This document shows positions 1 to 8,535 of a stretch of DNA of 64,000 bases, piece by piece. Within the stretch, counting starts at the first letter, position 1; each line of letters starts with the position of its first letter. Source of the stretch: HTCC2207 sp002685195 (GTDB taxonomy: Bacteria > Pseudomonadota > Gammaproteobacteria > Pseudomonadales > Porticoccaceae). The notes below the pieces were generated by a model, which was not told the origin of the DNA, made no database searches, and saw only the letters and a program-made list of their open reading frames with translations. Where the stretch lies: contig CP179212.1 in NCBI GenBank assembly GCA_051201675.1, positions 1,488,001 to 1,552,000 on the forward strand. Reading direction: 5' to 3'. Position numbers and translations under genes: made by a program.

Positions 1-7
1 GACGATC

Positions 8-3000
8 TTATAGGTAAACGAAACAATTTTCGGGAGAATATTTAAAGATATTGCTCTCTACGTACTCTTCATTTCCTCGTCCATCCAAATAGCGTAAAAA
101 ATATTGGTATTCCGTCTGAGGATAACTGCCATCGACACTTTTCTCCATATCAGCGTCTTGTAACTCAAGAATGCCCTGACCACCCCCAATTTTTTGCTGA
201 TCAACTAACCAATAGTTTTCCACCATAGAATCAAACCCGTCTAGGTCACTAATAAACGCATGTTTTAGCTCTATCTTTGTAATTGGATTCGATGTGTCGA
301 AGTAGATGTAACAAGCTAATGTAGGCGATGTGGCTCCTGTATACTGGTCAAAAAATGAAAAAGGAGTGCCAGTAGTATCTGCATTAAAGTAATTATGCTT
401 AAAGGGCTCATCAAATAGAGTCTGGTACTTCTTTATATTATCGCCTAACTCGTCTTTATAGAGGATTTGAACCCCATTATCGGTTACCGCCACATTGACT
501 AAGTATTCTTGTGCGCCCCCATCTAGGTAACGCGTATAATGCTCAGTATCTGCTAGCGCGCCATTTTTAGACAGTTTCATGTACGTAATATCAACATTCC
601 TGCCCATTACATTGTCTATAGCCTCGGGCGTATGCATTGAATTAGCGGTTTCACCGGCGTAGTTTTGGAAACCTAATAGGTAGTAATCATCATTGTATTC
701 CACAAGGTGTTTAGCGCCTGAATTTCCCTTATAGTACGCATCGCTCTCAGATACTTGAAATACACCATTGTTAGCAAAAGATTGCTCGGGTGTTCCATCA
801 CTGTTTAGCTTTATGACAACACTTCCCGTATTACTCCAAAGCCACTGGTACCCTAGCAGCATGATATGATTATCACTGGTTTTAGTTATCCCTAGCAGCC
901 GTTCTGTATCATCCTCCACCCCGCCATCCCAATCATAGACACCATTGTTACCAATATTTAGTAATGGTTGGTTGGTGTTTTTATCTAAAAATAGAGCAAA
1001 TATATCAGTTGCTGCATCGAAACCAGGCACATCAGTATAGCCACCGACAACCCATGTATCGTTTATAATCACTGAGCCTACTGAAATATCTCTACCTAAA
1101 ACATGATGACTTGCTATATCGTCACAATCTAAAACTGTCGCTAAGATGCTACATTTAACCGTTAAAATATCCCTCGTTTGGTCTAAAATTGAACCACCCG
1201 TAATATAAATCGTTTCGTCATCTATCGTCAGTGACTTCGCTTTATCATAGGCCCCTTTACTGGGCCAAATATGCTCTTGAATCGTTGAGCCGTTGTGATT
1301 AATTTCAAATAAAGCAAGCGAAGAGCTGCTAGAAAACACCCTGTCAGCCAGTATAAACACTCTATTATCGGGCATCATGCTTATATCACGAGGAATATAA
1401 TGGTCACCATTGGATGCCTGTAACGTTAAAGAGCCGTCTTCAGCAAATGAGGTGTCCAGGGCTAATTCATCATTTAATTTCTCAATGACGCCTGTTCGGC
1501 TATTATCAAAATGCTTCTCTTTCCACTGCCATACATTATTAGAATCATCTATTGTTGCCCCTAAGACACGTTCTAGATTGTTTTTGTATAAATAGTCAAA
1601 AACAAGTAGGGCGATTCCTTCTGTAGACCCACCAGTAAAAGCTACGTGTGATGGCGTTTTGGGGTTTGGCGGCCTCGGCGCCGTATCCAACAAGTGTGGG
1701 TCTTGGATGTCAAGCGTGTAATTATTCTCATAATTACCAGGAGTAAATGTACCACCACCCTTGGCAGAAGCTAGAAGAACTCCCACTATCTCTCCCGCGA
1801 CATTAATCAGTGGCCCACCAGAATTACCGTTACCAGAGATTCCCCAAAATGTACCGTCACCTTTATCTGTAACCGTTGCTTTTATGGTAGATATCTGCCA
1901 ACCACCGGCAGACATAAACAGCTGTTTTGGATTACCAATCATAATGCCAATATCGTCAACGTCCATTGGTGTTGCTGAGACCTCTAACCATGGATAGCCA
2001 TTTGGTGCTGGTTCCAATAATTCGAGAATCGCAGCATCACCAAGTGGGTCAATATCTAGAACACGCGCTTTTCTGGTTTCCTTTCCGGTAAATGCAACGG
2101 TTAAATTCGAGCGACCTTCAATGACGTGAGCGGCTGTCAATACGAGATTTTCGCTAATAAGCACACCACTGCCACTAGGGATTTGGAGATCAGGGTGATC
2201 GTCTCCTGTTTGATTGATCACAGGGTCAGCCTCTCTAGTCCAAATTGCTACAGTGGCTTTGCGAGATTTTTCTATGATGGGCTCTATAGTCTGTAGTTCA
2301 CTATCGGTCAGTAAAGGGCGTTTTGGAGTGTCGGTTTTATTCGCAGGTAACGGTGGAGCTGTTATTAGTTCAGGTTCAATTCCATAGTTATCGAGAAACG
2401 CTTTAATTAAGGGTAACGATAACCCAAAAGCCTTACACATCTCTTGTAGATTCCATACCACATTGTGAATTTCAGTATTAGCCACGAAGTATGGAGAAGT
2501 AGCAGAGCACGGAAAACCGAAGCTATTAACCGATAGTATCTCCCCTTTGTCATTGAATATGCCGCCCCCAGAATACCCACCAGCAATATGGATATCGAAC
2601 TCTGAAAACGTAGTTCCGTCATTATCAAACTTGTTGTAAGTCTTTCCGAATGAGACCGCGCGGCTTAACCCCATGTCTAAGACGTAAGCTGGGTTGCCAA
2701 CGGTGAAAACTTCAGAGCCTGTTTCAGGACTTCCACTAGCCAGTGGCACTGTGCCAAAATTGTCAAATGCAGACTCTAGCTCAACCACAGCAAAATCATC
2801 CTCAACATTGTAGATAACATTAATGATCGCTCGTTTTTCACCCCAAGCATTCTCAACCATAAGGTCTGGCTCAATCTCATTATTTGCATCGAGAGGGGAA
2901 TGGGCCACGGTAATCGCATAGGTAGGAGAAATCAGTACAGCCGTTGATGATGTTATTCGCAGGGTTGCCGCCTGCGCTCGAGTTATATGCTCCGCTAAAT

Positions 3001-6000
3001 GGTTTCGAGGCCCCCAAGCTAAATGATAATCGGGGTTATTAGGGTGTGCGTCGGCGTTATCTCCGACACCGTCAGCGTCGGTATCTACTGTCTCTGTGGC
3101 ATCCAGCGGGAATAGATCAGACGTGTCAGCAACGCCATCGCCATCATCATCGGTGTCAGCATTATTACCTATGCCATCAGCGTCGGTGTCTACTGTCTCG
3201 GAGGCATCCAAAGGAAACGCATCCGACACGTCAGGAACGCCATCATTATCATCATCGGTATCAGCATTATTGCCGATCCCATCAGAATCTGAGTCTAGGC
3301 TCTCAGTTGCATCCAACGGAAGGATGTCGCTATTATCTCCAACACCATCAGAGTCGGTATCAGTTGTTTCAGCGGCGTCTAAAGGAAAGGTATCGGAGTC
3401 ATCATTAACGCCGTCGTTATCATCATCAGGATCAGCATTGTTGCCAATCCCATCAGAGTCGGTATCAATTGTTTCAGAAGCGTCTAGCGGAAAGGCATCA
3501 GAGTCATCATTAACGCCATCATTATCATCATCGACGTCAGCATTATTACCAATGCCATCAGAGTCGGTATCAATTGTTTCAGAAGCGTCTAGCGGAAAGG
3601 CATCAGAGTCATCATTAACACCATCGTTATCATCATCAAGATCAGTATTATTGCCAATGCCATCAGAATCAGTATCAACTGTTTCAGAAGCGTCCTCTGG
3701 AGAAGCATCAGCCTCATCAACGACGCCATCACCATCAGTATCAGTATACTCTGCACAATTATCCCAGCCTGGCGCACTATCTATGGTAGATTGCTCCGTC
3801 AGTGAAGTGCCATCTGCAAAGATGGTTACTCTTTCATAGCTGCCATCTTCAGAGCGCCTAAGCGTAATCTGGTTGCCGTCAACTATCGAAGTGCTCGAAC
3901 GTGTGACAGACGTTGCTCCTGCCGCTCCAAAAGAACAAAAGCCATAAGGAAGTTGTTCTATATAGCTAACCAAACTACTGAGATTAAGGGAGTCCATGTT
4001 GTCGACAAAATTAAACCAACCGTTCAATGCAGGAAAGACATCATCTTGCCGCTCAAAGGTAAATTGCGCGCTGGTCTCGATACCGTTAGCTGAAGACTTA
4101 TAGAAAATATAACGCGATGATGATTGGGTCCTAAAATCAGGTAACTGGCATGAGTCCTTGCTCTGGACGTTTGAAATAGAACCCAGATTAACTATTTCGA
4201 ATTCAGCGCCACCACTTAATATGGAGAGATTTTCTTTAAAATTACAGCTATAAGGCGACTCGTCTCCCTGTCTGGATTCATAGCCAATTACTTGTTTTAG
4301 GTTTGCCCCTCCAACTGTCGATACAAGCGTTTTTTCGTAAAGAATTGGCCGAACGTCAGATGCTAAATCGTCAGACACTTTGATTAATTCTTTGAGAATC
4401 GTACCGTCATTAAATAATTCTAAATCACGATACCAAGCGTTAGGGTAGAGGTCATCACCATCTAAGCTGCTAAAGAAATAATAGTTCACCTTGGCCCAGG
4501 TGGCATCGGGATATTGTTCTCTTAACGAGGCAGTCTCGGTAAAGCTTTTCTTAAGGCCTTTAACAATTTTAACCGCAGTCTCCTGAGATGCGGTATTGCC
4601 ATCAGCGATAAAGTCTGCAAATAGCTGCACTTTGGCAATATTGTAATGGCTCACAATATCGGTAATGGCAGACTCTAATAGCGTAGTCAGTCTCTCTATC
4701 TCAGATTGACTTCCCATGATCGTCGCGCAACTAAGCTCATTCACTTGGCTTTTTAGTTGCGATTCTAAGGCCTCCCATACGGCCGACGTTATTGGCGAAA
4801 TATTTAAGACATCATCAACCGTCAATGAGATAAATCTCGGCGGTGAAATCATTTGATAGGCTTCAGTAACGGGACCTGAGTCAGAATCTACAGCACCCAC
4901 AGGGACGTTAACAACCGTTGGTACGTAACTAGCGCAGGCGAACTCTGAATCATCTAAGGTAAATACAAAATCTCCATCGACGCCTGATATAGCGGAAGGT
5001 TCATTACTGTCAACTACACCATTGAAGTTGAGATCCAAAAATGCGGTAGCGCCTGACACATAACCGTCAATAACCTTACCTGCCAAGGTATCATTCAAAT
5101 CAGTAACACTTACTGTAATGTCCTGCAGGACTTTATTCGTCCCATCACTGACAGTCACCGTCGCGGTGTAACTCGCCTTCGTTTCATAATCAGGGGCTTC
5201 CTTAAAGCTAAGAACTCCGCTCAATGTTATAGCCAGTTCTGAGCCTGAAACACTGAAGCCCATTGATACAGCATCGGCATCCGTAGCTGTTACTGTTCCA
5301 ATACTCGTCTGGTTCTCAGCCGCACTAAAAGTAGCCGATGAAGTAAACAGTGGTGAATTATCATTTAGGTTAGTGACCGATACCGTAATTGATTGCGTCG
5401 TTGAATTAGTGCCATCCGTTGCTGTCACTGTGGCTTTATAAGATGTTTTAGTCTCATAGTCAGGAGCAGAGGCAAAAGTTAGGACTCCTGCTGAAGTGAT
5501 CGATAACTCAGAGCCAGAAACGCTGAAGCTTATAGCTGAGTTGTCGGTATCCACATCTGTTGCTGTTACAGTTCCAATGGCTGTTTGATTCTCAGCAGCA
5601 CTAAAAGTAGCTGATGAAGTGAACACTGGCGCAACATCATCAACATCGGTTACCGTCACCGTAACACTCTGATCAGTGGAGTTTGTCCCGTCCGTTGCCG
5701 TTACAGTGGCTGTATAGCTGGACTTGGTCTCATAGTCAGGCGCAGAAGCAAACGTTAAGACTCCTGCTGAGGTGATCGCTAGTTCGGAGCCAGAAACACT
5801 GAAGCTTATAGCCGAGTTGTCGGTATCCACATCTGTAGCTGTTACTGTTCCAATACTGGTTTGATTCTCAGCCGCACTAAAAGTAGCTGATGAAGTGAAC
5901 ACTGGCGCCTCATCATCATCATCAGTAACCGTCACCGTAACACTCTGATCAGTTGAGTTCGTCCCATCCGTTGCCGTTACTGTTGCTGTATAGGACGTCT

Positions 6001-6676
6001 TTGTCTCATAGTCTGGCGCAGAGGCGAAACTCAGTACACCATCTGAGGTGATCGATAGCTCAGAGCCAGAAACAGTGAAGGTTATAGCTGAGTTGTCGGT
6101 ATCCACATCTGTAGCTGTTACTGTTCCAATCGCTGTCTGATTTTCCGCAGCAGTAAAAGTTCCCTGAGAGGTGAAAACTGGCGGCTCCGTATCCAACGAA
6201 GTTAATACCGCCATATACGCTTCTATATCTTCTGCAGTGACTCTGCCGGCCCCCGTTGCAATGACACCATTTATCAACGGATCTCCTGTAAGACCAAATA
6301 GATACCTAAGGGTGACTAAACCATCGGTCAACGCATCAACACTGCCGTCATTATCTATATCTAGTCGGTTCCCTAAACCCTCGATACGTGACTGTATATC
6401 CTCAGCATCAACATACAGTGCGTCACCAGCAACAGCACCGGTTATAAGAGGACTGGCAGTTAAGCCAAACATACTCCGAAGGATTAACAATCCATCAGTA
6501 AGAGCATCGAATTCCTCGTTACCATCGATATCGATATTAGATGTGGCAGATGATTTGCTTGCGGTGGGTAGTTGCTCAGCGCCTTCATTTGAACTGTAAA
6601 CAGACGCACTTGAAATACTAATAACAAGCGCAACCAAGACTAGCCTTGTGATGCGGTTACTCTTACTCTCTTGCAT
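8..6676 (-). CDS. Giant secreted cadherin/TSP3 protein with two trypsin-like protease domains and N-terminal dockerin-like pair
   Basis: 2222 residues, complete with stop. Residues 1-28 form a signal peptide. Residues ~48-160 hold two dockerin-like EF-hand modules (loops starting DIDGNEEFDALTD and DIDNDGSVDALTD). Residues ~164-530 are four cadherin-like repeats (FTSSATFSAAENQ...), the middle ones nearly identical. Residues ~975-1212 are aspartate-rich thrombospondin type 3 calcium repeats. Two chymotrypsin-fold domains follow. The first (~1215-1425) has His in ITVAHS, Asp in EDDFAVVEL and Ser in GGYSGGGI. The second (~1460-1640) is HtrA-like, with LTAAHVIEG, GDAAILEL and GNGNSGGPL. Residues ~1650-2222 look like delta-60-type propeller repeats. 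Export by signal peptide and calcium binding follow from these families. Its substrate and whether it is cell-attached are unknown; no membrane anchor or sorting tail is visible. Confidence 0.85.
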   Translation of the reverse strand: MQESKSNRITRLVLVALVISISSASVYSSNEGAEQLPTASKSSATSNIDIDGNEEFDALTDGLLILRSMFGLTASPLITGAVAGDALYVDAEDIQSRIEGLGNRLDIDNDGSVDALTDGLVTLRYLFGLTGDPLINGVIATGAGRVTAEDIEAYMAVLTSLDTEPPVFTSQGTFTAAENQTAIGTVTATDVDTDNSAITFTVSGSELSITSDGVLSFASAPDYETKTSYTATVTATDGTNSTDQSVTVTVTDDDDEAPVFTSSATFSAAENQTSIGTVTATDVDTDNSAISFSVSGSELAITSAGVLTFASAPDYETKSSYTATVTATDGTNSTDQSVTVTVTDVDDVAPVFTSSATFSAAENQTAIGTVTATDVDTDNSAISFSVSGSELSITSAGVLTFASAPDYETKTSYKATVTATDGTNSTTQSITVSVTNLNDNSPLFTSSATFSAAENQTSIGTVTATDADAVSMGFSVSGSELAITLSGVLSFKEAPDYETKASYTATVTVSDGTNKVLQDITVSVTDLNDTLAGKVIDGYVSGATAFLDLNFNGVVDSNEPSAISGVDGDFVFTLDDSEFACASYVPTVVNVPVGAVDSDSGPVTEAYQMISPPRFISLTVDDVLNISPITSAVWEALESQLKSQVNELSCATIMGSQSEIERLTTLLESAITDIVSHYNIAKVQLFADFIADGNTASQETAVKIVKGLKKSFTETASLREQYPDATWAKVNYYFFSSLDGDDLYPNAWYRDLELFNDGTILKELIKVSDDLASDVRPILYEKTLVSTVGGANLKQVIGYESRQGDESPYSCNFKENLSILSGGAEFEIVNLGSISNVQSKDSCQLPDFRTQSSSRYIFYKSSANGIETSAQFTFERQDDVFPALNGWFNFVDNMDSLNLSSLVSYIEQLPYGFCSFGAAGATSVTRSSTSIVDGNQITLRRSEDGSYERVTIFADGTSLTEQSTIDSAPGWDNCAEYTDTDGDGVVDEADASPEDASETVDTDSDGIGNNTDLDDDNDGVNDDSDAFPLDASETIDTDSDGIGNNADVDDDNDGVNDDSDAFPLDASETIDTDSDGIGNNADPDDDNDGVNDDSDTFPLDAAETTDTDSDGVGDNSDILPLDATESLDSDSDGIGNNADTDDDNDGVPDVSDAFPLDASETVDTDADGIGNNADTDDDGDGVADTSDLFPLDATETVDTDADGVGDNADAHPNNPDYHLAWGPRNHLAEHITRAQAATLRITSSTAVLISPTYAITVAHSPLDANNEIEPDLMVENAWGEKRAIINVIYNVEDDFAVVELESAFDNFGTVPLASGSPETGSEVFTVGNPAYVLDMGLSRAVSFGKTYNKFDNDGTTFSEFDIHIAGGYSGGGIFNDKGEILSVNSFGFPCSATSPYFVANTEIHNVVWNLQEMCKAFGLSLPLIKAFLDNYGIEPELITAPPLPANKTDTPKRPLLTDSELQTIEPIIEKSRKATVAIWTREADPVINQTGDDHPDLQIPSGSGVLISENLVLTAAHVIEGRSNLTVAFTGKETRKARVLDIDPLGDAAILELLEPAPNGYPWLEVSATPMDVDDIGIMIGNPKQLFMSAGGWQISTIKATVTDKGDGTFWGISGNGNSGGPLINVAGEIVGVLLASAKGGGTFTPGNYENNYTLDIQDPHLLDTAPRPPNPKTPSHVAFTGGSTEGIALLVFDYLYKNNLERVLGATIDDSNNVWQWKEKHFDNSRTGVIEKLNDELALDTSFAEDGSLTLQASNGDHYIPRDISMMPDNRVFILADRVFSSSSSLALFEINHNGSTIQEHIWPSKGAYDKAKSLTIDDETIYITGGSILDQTRDILTVKCSILATVLDCDDIASHHVLGRDISVGSVIINDTWVVGGYTDVPGFDAATDIFALFLDKNTNQPLLNIGNNGVYDWDGGVEDDTERLLGITKTSDNHIMLLGYQWLWSNTGSVVIKLNSDGTPEQSFANNGVFQVSESDAYYKGNSGAKHLVEYNDDYYLLGFQNYAGETANSMHTPEAIDNVMGRNVDITYMKLSKNGALADTEHYTRYLDGGAQEYLVNVAVTDNGVQILYKDELGDNIKKYQTLFDEPFKHNYFNADTTGTPFSFFDQYTGATSPTLACYIYFDTSNPITKIELKHAFISDLDGFDSMVENYWLVDQQKIGGGQGILELQDADMEKSVDGSYPQTEYQYFLRYLDGRGNEEYVESNIFKYSPENCFVYL
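3040..3740 (-). repeat. 35-residue thrombospondin type 3 repeats (105-bp period)
   Basis: Within the giant protease gene. Units of the form DTDSDGIGNNADxDDDNDG-VNDDSDAFPLDASET recur with a 105-bp period, for example at ~3444 and ~3549. Shorter, more divergent units sit at either end. The family binds calcium through the dense Asp/Asn ladder. The long plus-strand open frames over this region are only antisense shadows of the repeats. Confidence 0.85.
5087..6187 (-). repeat. Four tandem cadherin-like repeats, 276-bp period
   Basis: A ~92-residue cadherin-like unit is repeated. Matching landmarks (the codons for APDYETK) fall at about 5455, 5731 and 6007, exactly 276 bp apart. The three upstream copies are almost identical in DNA and the fourth (nearest 5087) is more divergent. 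Such near-identity points to recent expansion or gene conversion and makes copy number unstable and hard to assemble from short reads. Confidence 0.85.
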
Positions 6677-6741
6677 GACGGTTAGTCCTTTATACTCAAG
6701 GCTGAGATGTAAACCTTAGCTCATTAAAACTAACTTATCCA

Positions 6742-7482
6742 CTAATGACTGGGAATGGATGTCTGTAGAGTAGTGGATGTTGGTTTAAGCGACTCCAGAT
6801 GAGCTTCAATATCGCTTGCAGTTTTTCTTGTGGCGTTGTCTGCAACTACACCATTTATCAAAGCATCACCCTCTAAGCCAAACAAATATCTTAAAATTAG
6901 CAACCCATCGGTTAAGGCATCAACCTCTCCATTGCCATCAACATCGATTAAACTTCCAAGAAGGTCAATACGTGATTCTATATCAACTGATTCAGTATAA
7001 TTAGCATCTGAGGCAATAGTTCCATTAACCAGAGAATTTCCATCTAAACCAAACATATCTCTCAAGAATAACAATCCGTCTGTGAGAGCATCATATTCGC
7101 CGTTGCCATCTATATCTAGAGATCCAGCGGGTGGCGTGCCTGCAAGAAATTCATCCAAGGCCACTACTCCGTCATTATCCTGATCGCTCGTAGCATCTGA
7201 AGAATCATTTGGATTAAGACCATATGCAGATTCCCAAGCATCAGGCATACCATCGCCGTCTAAATCTAAAGTGTACCGGTCATCAAGGGGATAAATATCT
7301 AATACATCATTAATGCCATCTCCATCGTCATCATCAGCTGACATACCCAAATCAACACATGCTGTGTCGCAATCATTTGGGATTCCATCTAAGTCAGTAT
7401 CAACTAGACCTCCAAGACTTATCAGAGGGAATGCATCAGAGCTATCGACAACCCCATCGTCATCCTCGTCTGCTAGGAATTT
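6742..7482 (-). pseudogene. 5'-truncated TSP3/dockerin-like protein fragment
   Basis: The longest Met-initiated product is 202 residues from 7350. However, the same frame is open for 44 more codons back to a TAG at 7483-7485, and those codons already encode TSP3-type sequence (DEDDDGVVDSSDAFPL), with no ATG before 7350 and no signal peptide. Downstream come an EF-hand-like stretch with AYGLNPNDSSD and two dockerin-like modules (DIDGNGEYDALTD and DVDGNGEVDALTD) at the C-terminus. This is the 3' part of a larger secreted protein whose beginning is missing. The break lies about 65 bp from tRNA-Leu. A TTG two codons before 7350 could initiate, but the product would not be exported. Loss by deletion or insertion beside the tRNA is inference. 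Confidence 0.75.
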
Positions 7483-7549
7483 CTAATTAAAAAGATATGA
7501 CCTAGTGGTTTTACTTTACTAGTCTAATTACCAATGACTTGGCTTGTTA

Positions 7550-7636
7550 TGGTGCCCGGGGCCGGACTTGAACCGGCACGGTGTTGCCACCGAGGGATTT
7601 TAAGTCCCTTGCGTCTACCAATTTCGCCACCCGGGC
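7550..7636 (-). tRNA. tRNA-Leu (anticodon UAA), CCA encoded
   Basis: On the minus strand it begins GCCCGGGTGGCG and ends CCCGGGCA plus encoded CCA (7550-7552). The 7-bp acceptor stem pairs, the anticodon loop is CTTAAAA giving UAA, and the long variable arm typical of leucine tRNAs is present. It follows tRNA-Cys and pgsA, matching the E. coli pgsA-(glyW)-cysT-leuZ order. Its 3' end faces the truncated secreted-protein fragment. Confidence 0.97.
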
Positions 7637-7775
7637 ATACTGAAGGGGGGCTGTGAGGAAATTTCTCCTCACTTTAAGTTGCGATTTATCTGCTTTCTTA
7701 AACGGCGCGAAGTATACATTACCAAAAACTTAAAAGGGAACGTTTACCTCTGCTACTGCAAATTAATAGCAAAAT

Positions 7776-7853
<78 letters not shown>

Positions 7854-7922
7854 CATACATTTATTTTCGTCAGGTGCTCTCGACGAGAGCCGCTATTCTA
7901 GGGAATATCAGCAATAAATCAA

Positions 7923-8483
7923 CTACTTATCACCGCTAGAACGCAATTGAGGCCAAGCTTGCTTCAGATAGTAAAGCATCGACCATAAAGTGAGCCCCGC
8001 AGCGAGGTAAATTGCACCAAAACCAAGGAGTGTTAGCTCTTCCTGCTCAGGCTTTGCAAGCAATAAAACGGCTATGGCCACCATTTGAACCCACGTCTTG
8101 ACCTTGCCCATAGCGGATACCGCAACGCTTTGACCTGAGCCTAACTCAGCCATCCATTCCCGCAACGCAGAGATAACTATTTCTCTACCAATAATGACAA
8201 TCGCAGGGAGGGCAAACCATGGGGTGGAGTGCACCTCAAGTAGCAAAACGAGGGCTGCAACAACAATGAGCTTATCTGCTACTGGATCAAGAAAAGCGCC
8301 AAAGGGAGTGACCATATCGAGCTTACGCGCGAAATAACCATCAACCCAATCTGTTAAACCGGCTAAACCAAAGATCGCAGCAGAGGCTAAGTGGTGCCAT
8401 TCCCAAGGCAAGTAATAAACGACAATGAAAACAGGAATCATAGCGATACGTAGCAATGTCAAAATATTGGGTAGATTCCACAT
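7923..8483 (-). CDS. pgsA: CDP-diacylglycerol--glycerol-3-phosphate 3-phosphatidyltransferase
   Basis: 186 residues, the usual length. It is an inner-membrane enzyme that makes phosphatidylglycerophosphate from CDP-diacylglycerol and glycerol-3-phosphate, the committed step to phosphatidylglycerol and cardiolipin. The CDP-alcohol phosphatidyltransferase signature is visible as DWVDGYFARKLDMVTPFGAFLD...D (D-G-x2-A-R-x8-G-x3-D-x3-D, residues ~45-67). Several hydrophobic segments flank it. The start MWNLPNILTLLRI is canonical. It lies 52 bp downstream of uvrC on the same strand and is followed by tRNA-Cys and tRNA-Leu, a widely conserved order. Confidence 0.96.
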   Translation of the reverse strand: MWNLPNILTLLRIAMIPVFIVVYYLPWEWHHLASAAIFGLAGLTDWVDGYFARKLDMVTPFGAFLDPVADKLIVVAALVLLLEVHSTPWFALPAIVIIGREIVISALREWMAELGSGQSVAVSAMGKVKTWVQMVAIAVLLLAKPEQEELTLLGFGAIYLAAGLTLWSMLYYLKQAWPQLRSSGDK

Positions 8484-8535
8484 AAAACTTTAGTCCGATG
8501 CCTATCGATAAGAGGGATTAAAAAATCGTCGTTGG

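Noticed and set aside
3096..3839. Long plus-strand Ser-rich open frame
   Set aside because: It is the antisense shadow of Asp-rich TSP3 codons and has no start context or homologous content.
7876..7890. Terminator after pgsA
   Set aside because: The hairpin is short with a 3-nt loop and no T-run, and the tRNAs downstream are probably cotranscribed.
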